Shown here: positions 1-11,637 of the stretch, piece by piece
Numbering within the stretch: the first letter of the stretch is position 1
Layout of the letters: every line of letters starts with the position of its first letter
Assembly: GCF_015680405.1 (NCBI RefSeq)
Contig: NZ_JADLJS010000005.1
Coordinates: forward strand, 124,001-188,000
Length of the DNA: 64,000 nucleotides
Direction: 5' to 3'
Origin: Pseudomonas pudica
Lineage (GTDB): Bacteria > Pseudomonadota > Gammaproteobacteria > Pseudomonadales > Pseudomonadaceae
The notes under the pieces: generated by a model
Seen by the model: only the letters and a program-made list of their open reading frames with translations
Database searches by the model: none
Told to the model about the DNA's origin: nothing
Position numbers and translations under genes: made by a program

Positions 1-141
1 GCCGATGGCATCGGTTGGCGACAGGCCTATGCCGATCGCCGTCACCCCGGTGATCAGGCCGAAGGGCACGATGCCGGAGGTCAATGGCAGGGCGCTGTGG
101 GCACCTTGCCTGAACGCTTGGGTCCCGCTTGGATACGGCAT
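1..141 (-). CDS. azlC: AzlC family permease, N-terminal fragment
   Basis: Only the first 47 codons lie in the window, and the gene runs off the left edge. The translation starts MPYPSGTQAFRQG and continues with a hydrophobic stretch containing SALPLTSGIVPFGLITGV, which is characteristic of the start of AzlC. AzlC is the large membrane subunit of branched-chain amino acid exporters (AzlCD/YgaZH). A ribosome-binding sequence AAGGA precedes the ATG. The gene is divergent from the LysR regulator, so it is a likely target of that regulator. The family call rests on a short piece, but the motif is distinctive. Confidence 0.75.
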   Translation of the reverse strand, partial: MPYPSGTQAFRQGAHSALPLTSGIVPFGLITGVTAIGIGLSPTDAIG

Positions 142-233
142 TTGAAATCCTTGAAAGTGTGCAGACGGTGCAAGGGCGGCACGTCCACGTTAATGCGCGC
201 GACAGTTGGCCTCAACGTCAGATTTCTGGAATA

Positions 234-257
234 GTAGGCCTAAAAAAAATAGGCCTG
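234..257. promoter_or_regulatory. Twin AGGCCT palindromes, candidate LysR operator
   Basis: AGGCCT occurs at 236-241 and again at 251-256, separated by an A tract (242-249). Each copy is itself a palindrome, and the copies lie 15 bp apart centre to centre. The element sits between divergent azlC and the LysR gene. That placement suits an autoregulatory site, but binding is inferred. Confidence 0.4.
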
Positions 258-262
258 AAAGC

Positions 263-1141
263 GTGTACCTCGATACTCCTACCCGGCACTCGCTGCAGCT
301 CAATGCCCTGCGTGCCTTCGAAGCTTCAGCCCGCCTGGGCGGTTTTGCCCGTGCCGCACTCGAACTGAAGGTGACCCCGGGGGCCATCGCCGCCCTGGTC
401 AAGACCCTGGAAAGCGAATACGGCGCGGCCTTGTTCGAGCGCCACGCAAAAGGCGTGCGCCTGACGCCCTTGGGCGAAAGCGTGAAAGGCCAGTTCACCG
501 AGGCGTTCGACGCCGTGGAGGCCGCTGCGCGCACGCTGCGCCGTCTGGCCGCACCACAGCGGGTGCATATCGTCACATCGCCTGCCCTGGCGCAGTTGTG
601 GATCGGGCCACGCCTGCCGGAACTGACCCGACTGCTGGCACCCATCGAGATCTCGGTGACGGCGGTGGATGAACCGCCCAACCTGAAGCGCAGCCCGTTC
701 GACCTGTGCCTGTTCTACACCGAAAAACCCGAGCGCTGGCAACGCAGGATAGCCACGGAAGAAATCCTGCCCGTGTGTGTGCCGGCCTTGGCCGCCAGCA
801 TCGCCAAGCCCGAGGACCTTGCCGACGCCCGTTGCATTGCCGACGTGGGCTGGAACGACTGGGCAGTGTGGACGGGAGCGGTGATGCCCGGGCACAAGTT
901 CGTTGCCCGCGGGCCGGGTTTTTCCCTGTACTCGATCGCCTTGCAGCAAGCGCTGCTGGCCGCCGGGGTGCTGATAGGGCGCAGAAGCCTGGTGCAGCGC
1001 TACCTCGACAGCGGCGAACTGGTCGCCCCCATCGACCTCGCGGTGCCACTGGGTGTGACCATCGCCGCATGGCGGCTGCCAGGTGCCAAGGGCAACCAGG
1101 TGGTTGCTGCAGTGGAGGAGGCGCTGTTGCATCTGGCTTGA
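263..1141 (+). CDS. LysR family transcriptional regulator (GcvA-like)
   Basis: This is a DNA-binding regulator with a LysR winged helix-turn-helix at residues ~10-68 (LNALRAFEASARLGGFARAA, then the GAIAALVKTLESEYGAALFER recognition region). A periplasmic-binding-protein-like effector domain follows to the C terminus. The open frame extends upstream to a TTG at 206, but the AGGCCT repeats at 236-256 look like regulatory DNA. The GTG at 263 is therefore preferred and gives 292 aa, close to the usual size. No strong ribosome-binding site is seen at either start. Divergence from azlC suggests control of amino acid export, which is an inference. Confidence 0.8.
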   Translation: MYLDTPTRHSLQLNALRAFEASARLGGFARAALELKVTPGAIAALVKTLESEYGAALFERHAKGVRLTPLGESVKGQFTEAFDAVEAAARTLRRLAAPQRVHIVTSPALAQLWIGPRLPELTRLLAPIEISVTAVDEPPNLKRSPFDLCLFYTEKPERWQRRIATEEILPVCVPALAASIAKPEDLADARCIADVGWNDWAVWTGAVMPGHKFVARGPGFSLYSIALQQALLAAGVLIGRRSLVQRYLDSGELVAPIDLAVPLGVTIAAWRLPGAKGNQVVAAVEEALLHLA

Positions 1142-1228
1142 GCGTCCTCAATCCATGCCCGTCCTCAGCACCGCCAAAACAGGGCGTCGGGGCTATTCTG
1201 TTCGGGTGCGCCAGGAGCCAGGGGGAGC

Positions 1229-1935
1229 GTCCTGAGTCAGGAAACCCGGCCGGTACCCACCGGCTTCAGTGAACACCAGTTGCATACGTTGTTCGATCTG
1301 ATCAGCGATGGCATCTGGGACTGGAATGCCCTAACAAGCGCCTGGTGGCGCAACTGGAGCAAAGGAACCAGTCGCTGGAAAGCCAGGTGGCCGAACGCAC
1401 CCGCGAGCTGTCCTGGGTGAACCAGCAACTGCAGCGGCAGCTGGACGAAAACCGCGAGCTGGCCGAGCGCGATGCATTGACCCGCATTGCCAACCGCTAT
1501 CGGCTGGAAAAGGCGCTGCAACAGGAGTGCGAGCGTGCCCAGCGCTTTCGCCAGCCGTTGTCGCTCATTGCCATGGACCTGGACGACTTCAAACCGATCA
1601 ATGACCGCTTTGGCCATGCCCGTGGCGATGCGGCGCTGGTGCGGGTGGTCGACGTCCTGCGTACCTGTCTGCGGCAGCAGGACCTGCTGGCGCGCTGGGG
1701 TGGAGACGAGTTCGTCATCGTATTGCCGCAGGCCTCGCTGGGCGAGGCGCTGGAGGTGGCAGCACGCTTGCGTCAGGCGATGGTGCAGGTGGAGCCGGTG
1801 GGCGATTGCCGGCTGACCATGAGCTACGGCGTGGTGCAATGGAAGGAAGGAGAGGACCAGCATGCACTGCTGGCGCGTGCCGACACGGCGCTGTACCGGG
1901 CCAAGGGAAACGGCAAGAACGCGATAGCCCGATAG
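1229..1935 (+). pseudogene. PAS-GGDEF diguanylate cyclase, internally deleted
   Basis: In one frame (1229-1330) the DNA encodes SQETRPVPTGF followed by HTLFDLISDGIWDWN, the typical opening of a PAS sensor domain. At about 1330 the coding switches to another frame, which carries a coiled coil (QRNQSLESQVAERTRELSW) and a complete GGDEF domain to the stop at 1935. That domain has WGGDEF and an upstream RQQD at I-site spacing. Most of the PAS core is missing, so the best explanation is a frame-changing deletion. The 5' part also lacks a standard start codon in frame. A GTG at 1345 could start the GGDEF part, but no ribosome-binding site precedes it. The gene converges on lpdV. Confidence 0.7.
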
Positions 1936-2004
1936 ATCGCGATCATTGTGGGAGCGGCCGCGGTGGTTTCAGGTTTTGTGTTGGACCGCCGTAAGGCCTG
2001 AACG

Positions 2005-2038
2005 AAAAAAGACCCGCAACGCCTTGGGGCGCTGCGGG
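2005..2038 (-). terminator. Rho-independent terminator of the bkd operon
   Basis: The stem CCCGCAACGCC (2013-2023) and GGCGCTGCGGG (2028-2038) has one mismatch and a TTGG loop. Read on the minus strand it is followed by a run of six T (2005-2010). It lies just beyond the lpdV stop. Confidence 0.8.
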
Positions 2039-2064
2039 CCAAATCGGCCTCGGCCGCTTCAGTG

Positions 2065-3444
<1,380 letters not shown>

Positions 3445-3446
3445 GC

Positions 3447-4733
3447 TCACTCCACGAACAGGCAGGCGGGTTGTTCGAGCAGGCCGCGCACGGCCTGGAT
3501 GAACAGCGCGGCGTCCATGCCATCGACCACGCGGTGGTCGAACGAGCTGGACAGGTTCATCATCTTGCGCACGACGATCTGGCCATCGATCACCACAGGT
3601 CGCTCGACCATGCGGTTGACGCCGACGATCGCCACTTCCGGGGTGTTGACCACCGGCGTGCTGACGATGCCGCCCAGGGCGCCCAGGCTGGTCAGGGTGA
3701 TGGTCGAACCGGACAGCTCGTCGCGGCTGGCCTTGTTGTTGCGGGCAGCGTTGGCCAGTCGCGAGATCTCGCCTGCGTTGCTCCACAGGCTGCCAGCTTC
3801 GGCATGGCGCAGCACCGGTACCATCAGGCCGTTGTCGCCCTGGGTGGCGATACCCACATGTACCGCGCCATGGCGGGTGATGACCTGGGCTTCGTCGTCA
3901 TAGGTGGCGTTGATCTGCGGGAAATCGCGCAGTGCCACGACAAGGGCACGCACCAGGAACGGCAGCAGGGTCAGCTTGCCGCGGCTGTCGCCATGCTTGC
4001 TGTTGAGTTGCTGGCGCAGGGCTTCCAGGGCGGTGACGTCGATTTCTTCCACATAGCTGAAGTGCGCGACCCGGCGCTTGGCGTCCTGCATGCGCTGAGC
4101 GATCTTGCGGCGCAGGCCGATCACCGGCACCTGCTCGCTGTCGGTGCGCTTGGCATAGCCGCTCGGGGCTTGTCCGCCGGCGCTGTGCGGCTTGCTCATG
4201 AAGGCGTCGAGGTCTTCGTGCAGGATGCGCCCGGCCGGGCCGCTGCCATGCACGTAACGCAGTTCGATACCTGCATCCAGAGCACGCTTGCGCACCGCCG
4301 GCGAGGCCAGCGGCTTGTCGCCTGGCTGGCGTGGCACGATCGGGGCTGCCTCGTGGTTGACGGGCGTCTGGTACGCGGCCGGTCTTGCTTCCTTCTGCGG
4401 CTCTGGCTTGGCGGCTACCGGGGCATCGGGGGCCTCGACCTGTTCGCGCTTGGGCACATCCTTGGTGGGCACATCCACATGGTTGCCGCTGCCTTCCACT
4501 TCGATGCGGATCAGCTCGCTGCCGACCGCCATCACTTCACCTGGTTGCCCACCCAGTGCCAGCACCTTGCCGCTGACCGGCGAAGGGATTTCCACGGTGG
4601 CCTTGTCGGTCATGACGTCGGCGACTACCTGGTCTTCGGCGATCATGTCACCGACCTTGACGAACCACTCGACCAACTCGACCTGCGCGATGCCTTCGCC
4701 AATGTCCGGCATCTTGATGACGTGCGTGCCCAT
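3447..4733 (-). CDS. bkdB: Branched-chain keto acid dehydrogenase E2 (dihydrolipoyl acyltransferase)
   Basis: This is the E2 core of the complex, which moves the branched acyl group from E1 to CoA. The 428 aa protein has an N-terminal lipoyl domain with the lipoylated lysine in [10 protein letters not shown] (Lys44). A peripheral-subunit-binding domain follows around residues 145-180 ([16 protein letters not shown]). The catalytic domain ends in SFDHRVVDG (His400), the acyltransferase active site. The start abuts the bkdA2 stop directly (4733/4734), so translation is probably coupled. Length and layout agree with the single-lipoyl Pseudomonas enzyme. Confidence 0.95.
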   Translation of the reverse strand: MGTHVIKMPDIGEGIAQVELVEWFVKVGDMIAEDQVVADVMTDKATVEIPSPVSGKVLALGGQPGEVMAVGSELIRIEVEGSGNHVDVPTKDVPKREQVEAPDAPVAAKPEPQKEARPAAYQTPVNHEAAPIVPRQPGDKPLASPAVRKRALDAGIELRYVHGSGPAGRILHEDLDAFMSKPHSAGGQAPSGYAKRTDSEQVPVIGLRRKIAQRMQDAKRRVAHFSYVEEIDVTALEALRQQLNSKHGDSRGKLTLLPFLVRALVVALRDFPQINATYDDEAQVITRHGAVHVGIATQGDNGLMVPVLRHAEAGSLWSNAGEISRLANAARNNKASRDELSGSTITLTSLGALGGIVSTPVVNTPEVAIVGVNRMVERPVVIDGQIVVRKMMNLSSSFDHRVVDGMDAALFIQAVRGLLEQPACLFVE

Positions 4734-5792
4734 TCAGACCTCCATGACCTTTTTCAATGCCGCACCTACCCGCGAAGGCCCTGGGAAATAAGCCCATTCC
4801 TGTGCGTGTGGGTAGGGGGTGTCCCAGCCGGTGACGCGCTCGATCGGCGCCTCCAGGTGGTGGAAGCAGTGTTCCTGCACGAGCGACACCAGTTCGGCGC
4901 CGAAACCGCAGGTGCGGGTAGCCTCGTGTACCACCACGCAGCGGCCAGTCTTTTTCACAGACTCGACGATGGTGTCCAGGTCCAGCGGCCACAGGCTGCG
5001 CAGGTCGATCACCTCGGCGTCGACGCCGGTTTCTTCGGCGGCCACCTGGGCCACGTACACCGTGGTGCCGTAGGTCAGCACGGTCACGTCATTGCCGGGG
5101 CGGGTAATGGCCGCCTTGTCCAGCGGCACGCTGTAGTAGCCATCGGGCACGGCGCTTTGCGGGTGCTTCGACCACGGCGTGACAGGGCGGTCGTGGTGGC
5201 CGTCGAACGGGCCGTTGTACAGGCGCTTGGGTTCCAGGAAGATCACCGGGTCATCGCATTCGATCGAGGCGATCAGCAGGCCCTTGGCGTCATAGGGGTT
5301 GGACGGCATGACAGTCCGCAGGCCGCACACCTGGGTGAACATCGCTTCCGGGCTCTGGCTGTGTGTCTGGCCGCCATAGATCCCGCCACCGCAGGGCATG
5401 CGCAGGGTCAGCGGGGCGATGAATTCGCCGGCCGAACGGTAACGCAGGCGCGCCATCTCGGAAACGATCTGGTCGGAGGCCGGGTAGAAATAGTCGGCGA
5501 ACTGGATTTCCACCACCGGGCGCAGGCCGTAGGCACCCATGCCCACGGCGGTGCCGACGATACCGCTCTCGGAGATCGGCGCGTCGAACACACGGGACTT
5601 GCCGTACTTGGTCTGCAGGCCTTCGGTGCAGCGGAACACGCCGCCGAAGTAGCCGACGTCCTGGCCGTAGATCACCACATTGTCGTCGCGCTCGAGCATG
5701 ACATCCATGGCCGAGCGCAGGGCCTGGATCATGGTCATGGTAGTGGTGGCCATGGCGGTTTCCGGGTTGATGCTGTTGTTGTGGTCGTTCAT
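4734..5792 (-). CDS. bkdA2: Branched-chain keto acid dehydrogenase E1 beta
   Basis: The beta subunit of the thiamine-diphosphate E1 heterotetramer decarboxylates the keto acids of valine, leucine and isoleucine. It shows the transketolase-like sequence VVIYGQDVGYFGGVF, then FDAPISESGIVGTAVGMGA and the C-terminal domain beginning near NDVTVLTYGTTVY. The start at 5792 (MNDHNNSINPETAMATTT) gives 352 aa, and one base separates it from the bkdA1 stop. An internal ATG at 5753 (MATTTMTM) would give 339 aa and also has a possible ribosome-binding site, so the exact start is open. A longer upstream extension is possible but unlikely. Confidence 0.93.
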   Translation of the reverse strand: MNDHNNSINPETAMATTTMTMIQALRSAMDVMLERDDNVVIYGQDVGYFGGVFRCTEGLQTKYGKSRVFDAPISESGIVGTAVGMGAYGLRPVVEIQFADYFYPASDQIVSEMARLRYRSAGEFIAPLTLRMPCGGGIYGGQTHSQSPEAMFTQVCGLRTVMPSNPYDAKGLLIASIECDDPVIFLEPKRLYNGPFDGHHDRPVTPWSKHPQSAVPDGYYSVPLDKAAITRPGNDVTVLTYGTTVYVAQVAAEETGVDAEVIDLRSLWPLDLDTIVESVKKTGRCVVVHEATRTCGFGAELVSLVQEHCFHHLEAPIERVTGWDTPYPHAQEWAYFPGPSRVGAALKKVMEV

Positions 5793-5793
5793 C

Positions 5794-7224
<1,431 letters not shown>

Positions 7225-7710
7225 ATGCGCAAACTCGATCGTACCGATATCGGCATTCTCAACAGCCTGCAGGAAAATGCCCGCATCACCAACGCCGAGC
7301 TGGCCCGCTCGGTGAACCTGTCCCCCACACCCTGCTTCAACCGAGTGCGGGCAATGGAGGAACTGGGGGTGATCCGCCAGCAGGTGACCTTGCTGTCGCC
7401 CGAAGCGCTGGGGCTGGATGTGAACGTGTTCATTCATGTGAGCCTGGAGAAGCAGGTGGAGCAGTCGCTGCACCGCTTCGAGGAAGAGATTGCCGAGCGG
7501 CCCGAGGTGATGGAGTGCTACCTGATGACCGGTGATCCGGACTACCTGTTGCGGGTGCTGCTGCCCAGCATCCAGGCGCTGGAACGGTTTCTCGATTACC
7601 TGACGCGGCTGCCAGGGGTGGCCAACATTCGGTCGAGCTTTGCCTTGAAGCAGGTGCGCTACAAGACGGCTTTGCCGTTGCCGGCCAATGGCATGACCTT
7701 GCGGGAATAG
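7225..7710 (+). CDS. bkdR: Lrp/AsnC family activator of the bkd operon
   Basis: The 161 aa Lrp-like regulator has an N-terminal helix-turn-helix ([20 protein letters not shown], then [19 protein letters not shown]) and a C-terminal RAM ligand-binding domain (residues ~70-150, including [19 protein letters not shown]). Its position divergent from bkdA1 and its length match P. putida BkdR, which activates bkd transcription with branched-chain amino acids as effectors. The ATG at 7225 is the only sensible start. Confidence 0.93.
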
Positions 7711-7806
7711 GTGTAGCCTGGCTGATGATTGGCGGTAGCAATGCCTCTTTGGTTCTGAGAGGCAGGGCACCTTCTGGCAGGGCCTTCGCAGGTGTGATGC
7801 TGGGTG

Positions 7807-8388
7807 TCAGGCTAGCCGGATGTTCTTCAGGTAGAACGTGAGTATTTGTCCCGGCGTTGCGCTTGCATTCAAAAAACTGTCAAAGGTAAGGGACAGGTCT
7901 GTGGATGCATCTTCAGGCCTTGTCGATGCAACACGATGGCCGTGTTTGTCACGCAGGTAGAACGGAATTTCTTCAGCGCTCCGCAGGTCGCCGTCCCAGT
8001 CATCGAATGAATCGATCTTCCAGTAGTCGCCAAGGCCTGCCAGTTGCGGCTTGAAGTTCGCCACGGCATCCGTGACTCTGCCTATGACGCCTGTTCCATA
8101 CAAGCCGAGCCAGCCTCTCGGATTTTGCTCAAGCCTCGCGCCCGCGAATTTCCAGTGGTTGTTGCATGAGATGTAGTAGAGGTCTCGTCCCTTCTCCGAT
8201 TTGATGTAGGTGAAATCAAACGCGATACGTACGATCTCGTCCCGCGCATGCTTATTTCGGTGATTATCGACGCACAACCAGCCATCCTCATCCAGCCATG
8301 TGAATGGGTGTTGCCCGATGGATGATTCTGCGACTACCACTCGGCCTGCATGGGTATGCAGTTCGGCGGTGAAATCAGCTTTGATCAT
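7807..8388 (-). CDS. Uncharacterised protein, paralogue of the 10074 gene
   Basis: The 193 aa protein belongs to a family I do not recognise. The start at 8388 (MIKADFTAEL) is supported by an excellent AGGAGG six bases upstream, while a slightly longer in-frame start is not. No signal peptide or membrane segment is visible. It shares a clear pattern with the gene at 10074-10643: FTAEL near the N terminus, GWLC, GWLGLYGTGVIGR in the middle, and DWDGDL about 45 residues later followed by a conserved L-RD-HG segment. The composition, rich in aromatic and small residues with alternating hydrophobic positions, suggests a beta-rich fold. That is inference only. Confidence 0.8.
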   Translation of the reverse strand: MIKADFTAELHTHAGRVVVAESSIGQHPFTWLDEDGWLCVDNHRNKHARDEIVRIAFDFTYIKSEKGRDLYYISCNNHWKFAGARLEQNPRGWLGLYGTGVIGRVTDAVANFKPQLAGLGDYWKIDSFDDWDGDLRSAEEIPFYLRDKHGHRVASTRPEDASTDLSLTFDSFLNASATPGQILTFYLKNIRLA

Positions 8389-8636
8389 GTAAACCTCCTG
8401 TCTCAATTGATCCCGGGATGGGTAGAGGCAAGCTAACCCTTCGGTTGTTGAACAATGAGATGGAAACGCTTGGAGCGCAGCTTGGGCCCATGAGGCAAGT
8501 GCATGATCACGACATGACCGACACTGGACGCGCCCTTGATACGCGATTTGTCAGGCAGGGGACTGCGCCGCAGCAATTTTGCTTTTATGCTTGGCTGCAA
8601 CCCATCGCCACCTGACCCGGGAGCCGCAAGGGACCT

Positions 8637-9977
8637 ATGCGAAATATATGGAAGCCGTTTCAGTCGTTGTATTTCGCCGCGCTGATGATGTTGATCGGCT
8701 CGGGCCTTCTCAGTACTTACCTGGCCCTGCGCCTGGCAGCTGATCATGTCGACAGCCTGTGGGTGGGTGCCTTGATGGCAGCCAACTACTTTGGCCTGGC
8801 GGTAGGCGGCAAGGTGGGCCACCGGCTGATTGGCCGGGTAGGCCACATTCGTGCCTATGCCACTTGCGCCGGCATCGTCGGCGCGGCTGTGCTCGGCCAT
8901 GGCCTGACCAGCTGGTTGCCGGCCTGGGTCGGGCTGCGGATGATCGTCGGCCTGGGGATGATGTGTCAGTACATGGTCATCGAGAGCTGGCTGAACGAGC
9001 AGGCTGATGTGAAGCATCGCGGCGCGGTATTCAGCGGCTACATGATCGCCTCGTACCTGGGCCTGGTGCTCGGCCAGCTGATCCTGGTGGTGCACCCACA
9101 GCTTGGCCTGGAGTTGCTGATGCTGGTCGCCATGTGTTTCACCCTGTGCCTGGTACCGGTCGCGATGACCCGGCGCATTCACCCGGCGCCGTTGCGCCCG
9201 GCACCCATGGAGCCGAAGTTCTTCATCAAGCGCGTGCCGCAGTCGCTCAGCACGGTGCTGGGTTCGGGGCTGATCGTCGGCTCGTTCTATGGCCTGGCGC
9301 CTTTGTATGCCTCCAGCCAGGGCATGACTACTGAGCAGGTTGGTCTGTTCATGGGTAGCTGCATTTTTGCCGGCCTGTTGGTGCAGTGGCCGTTGGGCTG
9401 GTTGTCTGACCGCTACGATCGGGCCGTGCTGATCCGCAGCGTGGCGGTGGGGTTGGCGCTGGCCTCGGCGCCGCTGGCGATGTTGCCCAGCGTGCCGCTG
9501 GAGTTGCTGTTCGGCATAGGCTTCGTGATTTCGTTGCTGCAATTCTGCCTGTACCCGCTGGCTGTGGCGTTTTCCAACGACCATGTGGAAAGCGAACGGC
9601 GGGTGTCGCTGACCGCGATGCTGCTGGTGACCTACGGCGTGGGCGCGTGTATCGGGCCGCTGGCCGCAGGTGTGCTGATGAAGGTGCTGGGCCCGCAGAT
9701 GCTGTATGCCTTCTTCGTGTTCTTTGCCCTGGTGCTGGTGTGGCGCATCCGGCCGAAGGCGGTTACCGGGCTGCATCAGGTGCAGGATGCACCTTTGGGC
9801 CACGTTGCCATGCCGGCTGCAGGTTCACCGTTGTCGGCGGCGCTGGACCCACGGGTGGATGAACAGACGGTACAGGAGGTGATGCAGGCGCCGGTGGCGG
9901 CGGAGGATACCGAGGCGGAAGAGAAGGCGGCTGACAAGGAGCCTGAGCCGGAAGGTGAGGTCAGCAAGCCGGTGTAG
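8637..9977 (+). CDS. MFS transporter, YcaD-like
   Basis: The 446 aa inner-membrane transporter has about twelve hydrophobic segments, beginning SLYFAALMMLIGSGLLSTYL. It shows MFS signatures such as VGLRMIVGLGMMCQYMVIE and, in the central loop region, PLGWLSDRYDRAVLI. It resembles the YcaD branch, whose substrates are not established. The C-terminal tail after residue ~375 is hydrophilic and rich in Glu, Ala and Pro, so it is probably cytoplasmic. GGGA-like sequence (GCAAGGGA) precedes the ATG. It sits on the opposite strand between two related genes of unknown function. Confidence 0.85.
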   Translation: MRNIWKPFQSLYFAALMMLIGSGLLSTYLALRLAADHVDSLWVGALMAANYFGLAVGGKVGHRLIGRVGHIRAYATCAGIVGAAVLGHGLTSWLPAWVGLRMIVGLGMMCQYMVIESWLNEQADVKHRGAVFSGYMIASYLGLVLGQLILVVHPQLGLELLMLVAMCFTLCLVPVAMTRRIHPAPLRPAPMEPKFFIKRVPQSLSTVLGSGLIVGSFYGLAPLYASSQGMTTEQVGLFMGSCIFAGLLVQWPLGWLSDRYDRAVLIRSVAVGLALASAPLAMLPSVPLELLFGIGFVISLLQFCLYPLAVAFSNDHVESERRVSLTAMLLVTYGVGACIGPLAAGVLMKVLGPQMLYAFFVFFALVLVWRIRPKAVTGLHQVQDAPLGHVAMPAAGSPLSAALDPRVDEQTVQEVMQAPVAAEDTEAEEKAADKEPEPEGEVSKPV

Positions 9978-9979
9978 GT

Positions 9980-10026
9980 CTGTGCCGGCCTCTTAGCGGG
10001 TTTACCCGCGAAAGCGCCAGCATAGG
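9980..10026. repeat. REP element (degenerate)
   Basis: A P. putida-type REP palindrome between the MFS gene and the convergent hypothetical gene, with core GCGGGTTTACCCGC flanked by GGCCTCTTA and AAAGCGCC. Confidence 0.75.
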
Positions 10027-10031
10027 AGAAA

Positions 10032-10060
10032 CACAAAACCGCAGCGACTCACGCTGCGGT
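10032..10060 (-). terminator. Rho-independent terminator of the 10074 gene
   Basis: A perfect 9-bp stem ACCGCAGCG/CGCTGCGGT with a 5-nt loop, followed on the minus strand by TTTTGTGTTT. It lies directly after the stop of the hypothetical gene. Confidence 0.85.
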
Positions 10061-10073
10061 AAATCATCCGTTG

Positions 10074-10643
10074 TCAGGCGGCGCGGATGTCACGCAGCTT
10101 GAAACGTATCTTTCTGTCCTGAGCTCCTTTGTTCACGCTCACATAGTAGGCACGTGTATGGCTGGTGGTTGGTAATTTGCCGATGCCGGTCGGCGTGACG
10201 GACTCGTGTACGTAGGATTCTATCGACATCGCCTGGCCGTACCTGTCCAGTAGATGCAACTCCACGTTCTCCAACGTCTTCAAATCACCATCCCAGTCGG
10301 TCAGTGCCTGAATTTGCCAGCGCGGATCCACGCCACGGTGGTTGACGGCTGTAACATAATCTACAAGCCTGCCGACTACACCCAACCCGTACAGGCCCAC
10401 CCACCCGTTAAGGCTTGTCTGGACCATTGCGCCGGTATAGGCCCAACCCTCTGCAGCGTGGATGTGATAGAACCTTTTCCCGTTACGTTCATCTTGCAAG
10501 GTGAACGTAAACCTCATGGGTGAATATTGTTTGTGTTTCCGGGGGCATAGCCAGCCGTCCTGACGTGGATTCAGGGTGGAGTCAACGACCCCGATGGTTC
10601 CTTGATCGTAAGCCAGTTCTGCGGTGAATTTGGTAGCTTTCAT
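10074..10643 (-). CDS. Uncharacterised protein, paralogue of the 7807 gene
   Basis: The 189 aa protein starts MKATKFTAELAYDQG at 10643, with GAGG seven bases upstream. It aligns along its length with the product of 7807-8388: FTAEL, DGWLC, GWVGLYGLGVVGR and DWDGDLKTLENV are shared, and the spacing between blocks is conserved. No signal peptide, membrane helix or recognised catalytic motif is seen. The C-terminal 45 residues differ between the two copies. A strong terminator follows. The two copies on either side of the MFS gene suggest an old duplication with retention of both. Confidence 0.8.
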   Translation of the reverse strand: MKATKFTAELAYDQGTIGVVDSTLNPRQDGWLCPRKHKQYSPMRFTFTLQDERNGKRFYHIHAAEGWAYTGAMVQTSLNGWVGLYGLGVVGRLVDYVTAVNHRGVDPRWQIQALTDWDGDLKTLENVELHLLDRYGQAMSIESYVHESVTPTGIGKLPTTSHTRAYYVSVNKGAQDRKIRFKLRDIRAA

Positions 10644-10813
10644 AAAACCTCATGCGCAAGAGGCACTCGATGGTGAGTGCGAGCCCGTACAATCAGTTCA
10701 GGGCTGTGCGCAAGGCAGTGGGAAGCTTGGCCATGGTGATAAAAGGCAGGAGGAAGAAGTGAAGTCCGGGGGAGGTAGGATGGACGTGCGAACGACGCCC
10801 ATCCGCGACGGTA

Positions 10814-11557
10814 TCAATAATCGTCCTTGTCGAACCGCCGCGCCTCACGCTGCAGCTGGTAAACAAAGCTCTCGACCTTGCGCTGCGCCTGCCCGTTGAG
10901 GTTGTGGAAGCGCACCCCGGCAAAGGTGGTGTTGATCCGCTCTTCATAGTGCAGGTGACGCAGCTCGACCATGGTGTCGACCAGGCCCAGCGGGTTACCC
11001 GCCTTGAATCGCTCGTACACCTGGCCCAGTTGCAGGCGATCTTCGACATTGCCTTCGAAGCGCAGCTTGCAGCCGGTGGCGGAGATGTCCAGCAGCTTGC
11101 CACGCAGGGCGCCGTTGCCCTTGAGGTGGGTACCATCAAGGATGATATCGACCAGCTGCGACAGCTTCAGCGCGGCACGGAAGGCGTTGCGGCGCTGGTG
11201 GTAGGTCATTTCCTGGGGCATGGCGCCGCGGTAGCAACGGTGGCCGTCGACTTCGCTGATCTTCAGCTCGTGGTTACAGTCCCAGGCGATACGCACGCCA
11301 TCGTGGAAGCCTTCGACGCGAAAGTGTTCGCCGTTCTCGATGAACTTCTCACCGTCGCGCGGGATCATCTCGTCCAGCGCCAAGGTGTTGCTTTCACGGT
11401 CCACGTGCACCACGTAGCTCTGGAAGCGCTGGCTGCGGTCGTGGAAGGTGATGATCAGAGGGTCATGGCTTTCCTGCAGCTGCCGCAAGTTGGCCGCAAT
11501 CTCCAAAGGGGTGTTCAGCACCTTTGGCGGCTGCGGGGCATCGGATTCATTGAACAC
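10814..11557 (-). CDS. flgZ: Flagellar brake protein, YcgR-type PilZ c-di-GMP receptor
   Basis: The 247 aa cytoplasmic protein slows the motor when bound to c-di-GMP. It has an N-terminal YcgR domain (residues ~10-120) and a C-terminal PilZ domain. The PilZ ligand motif is intact: RRNAFR (RxxxR) about residue 131, then DISATG (D-x-S-x-x-G) about residue 165. The start is a GTG at 11557, and a GGAG lies rather far (11 nt) upstream. It follows flgN by 80 bp on the same strand, so it may be the last gene of flgA-M-N-Z. Confidence 0.92.
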   Translation of the reverse strand: MFNESDAPQPPKVLNTPLEIAANLRQLQESHDPLIITFHDRSQRFQSYVVHVDRESNTLALDEMIPRDGEKFIENGEHFRVEGFHDGVRIAWDCNHELKISEVDGHRCYRGAMPQEMTYHQRRNAFRAALKLSQLVDIILDGTHLKGNGALRGKLLDISATGCKLRFEGNVEDRLQLGQVYERFKAGNPLGLVDTMVELRHLHYEERINTTFAGVRFHNLNGQAQRKVESFVYQLQREARRFDKDDY

Positions 11558-11637
11558 GGCTTATCGTTCTCCAGGCAAAAGCGACACACGCAATTAACGG
11601 CATTTTGCCAGTATGTTCCGTGCCTTGATAGAAAAAA

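Noticed and set aside
7743..7763. GCCTCT/AGAGGC hairpin after bkdR as a terminator
   Set aside because: The stem is only 6 bp and no T tract follows.
8418..8615. 65-codon frame before the MFS gene
   Set aside because: It has no good ribosome-binding site or recognisable features. The 248-bp gap is more likely leader and promoter DNA for the two divergent genes.
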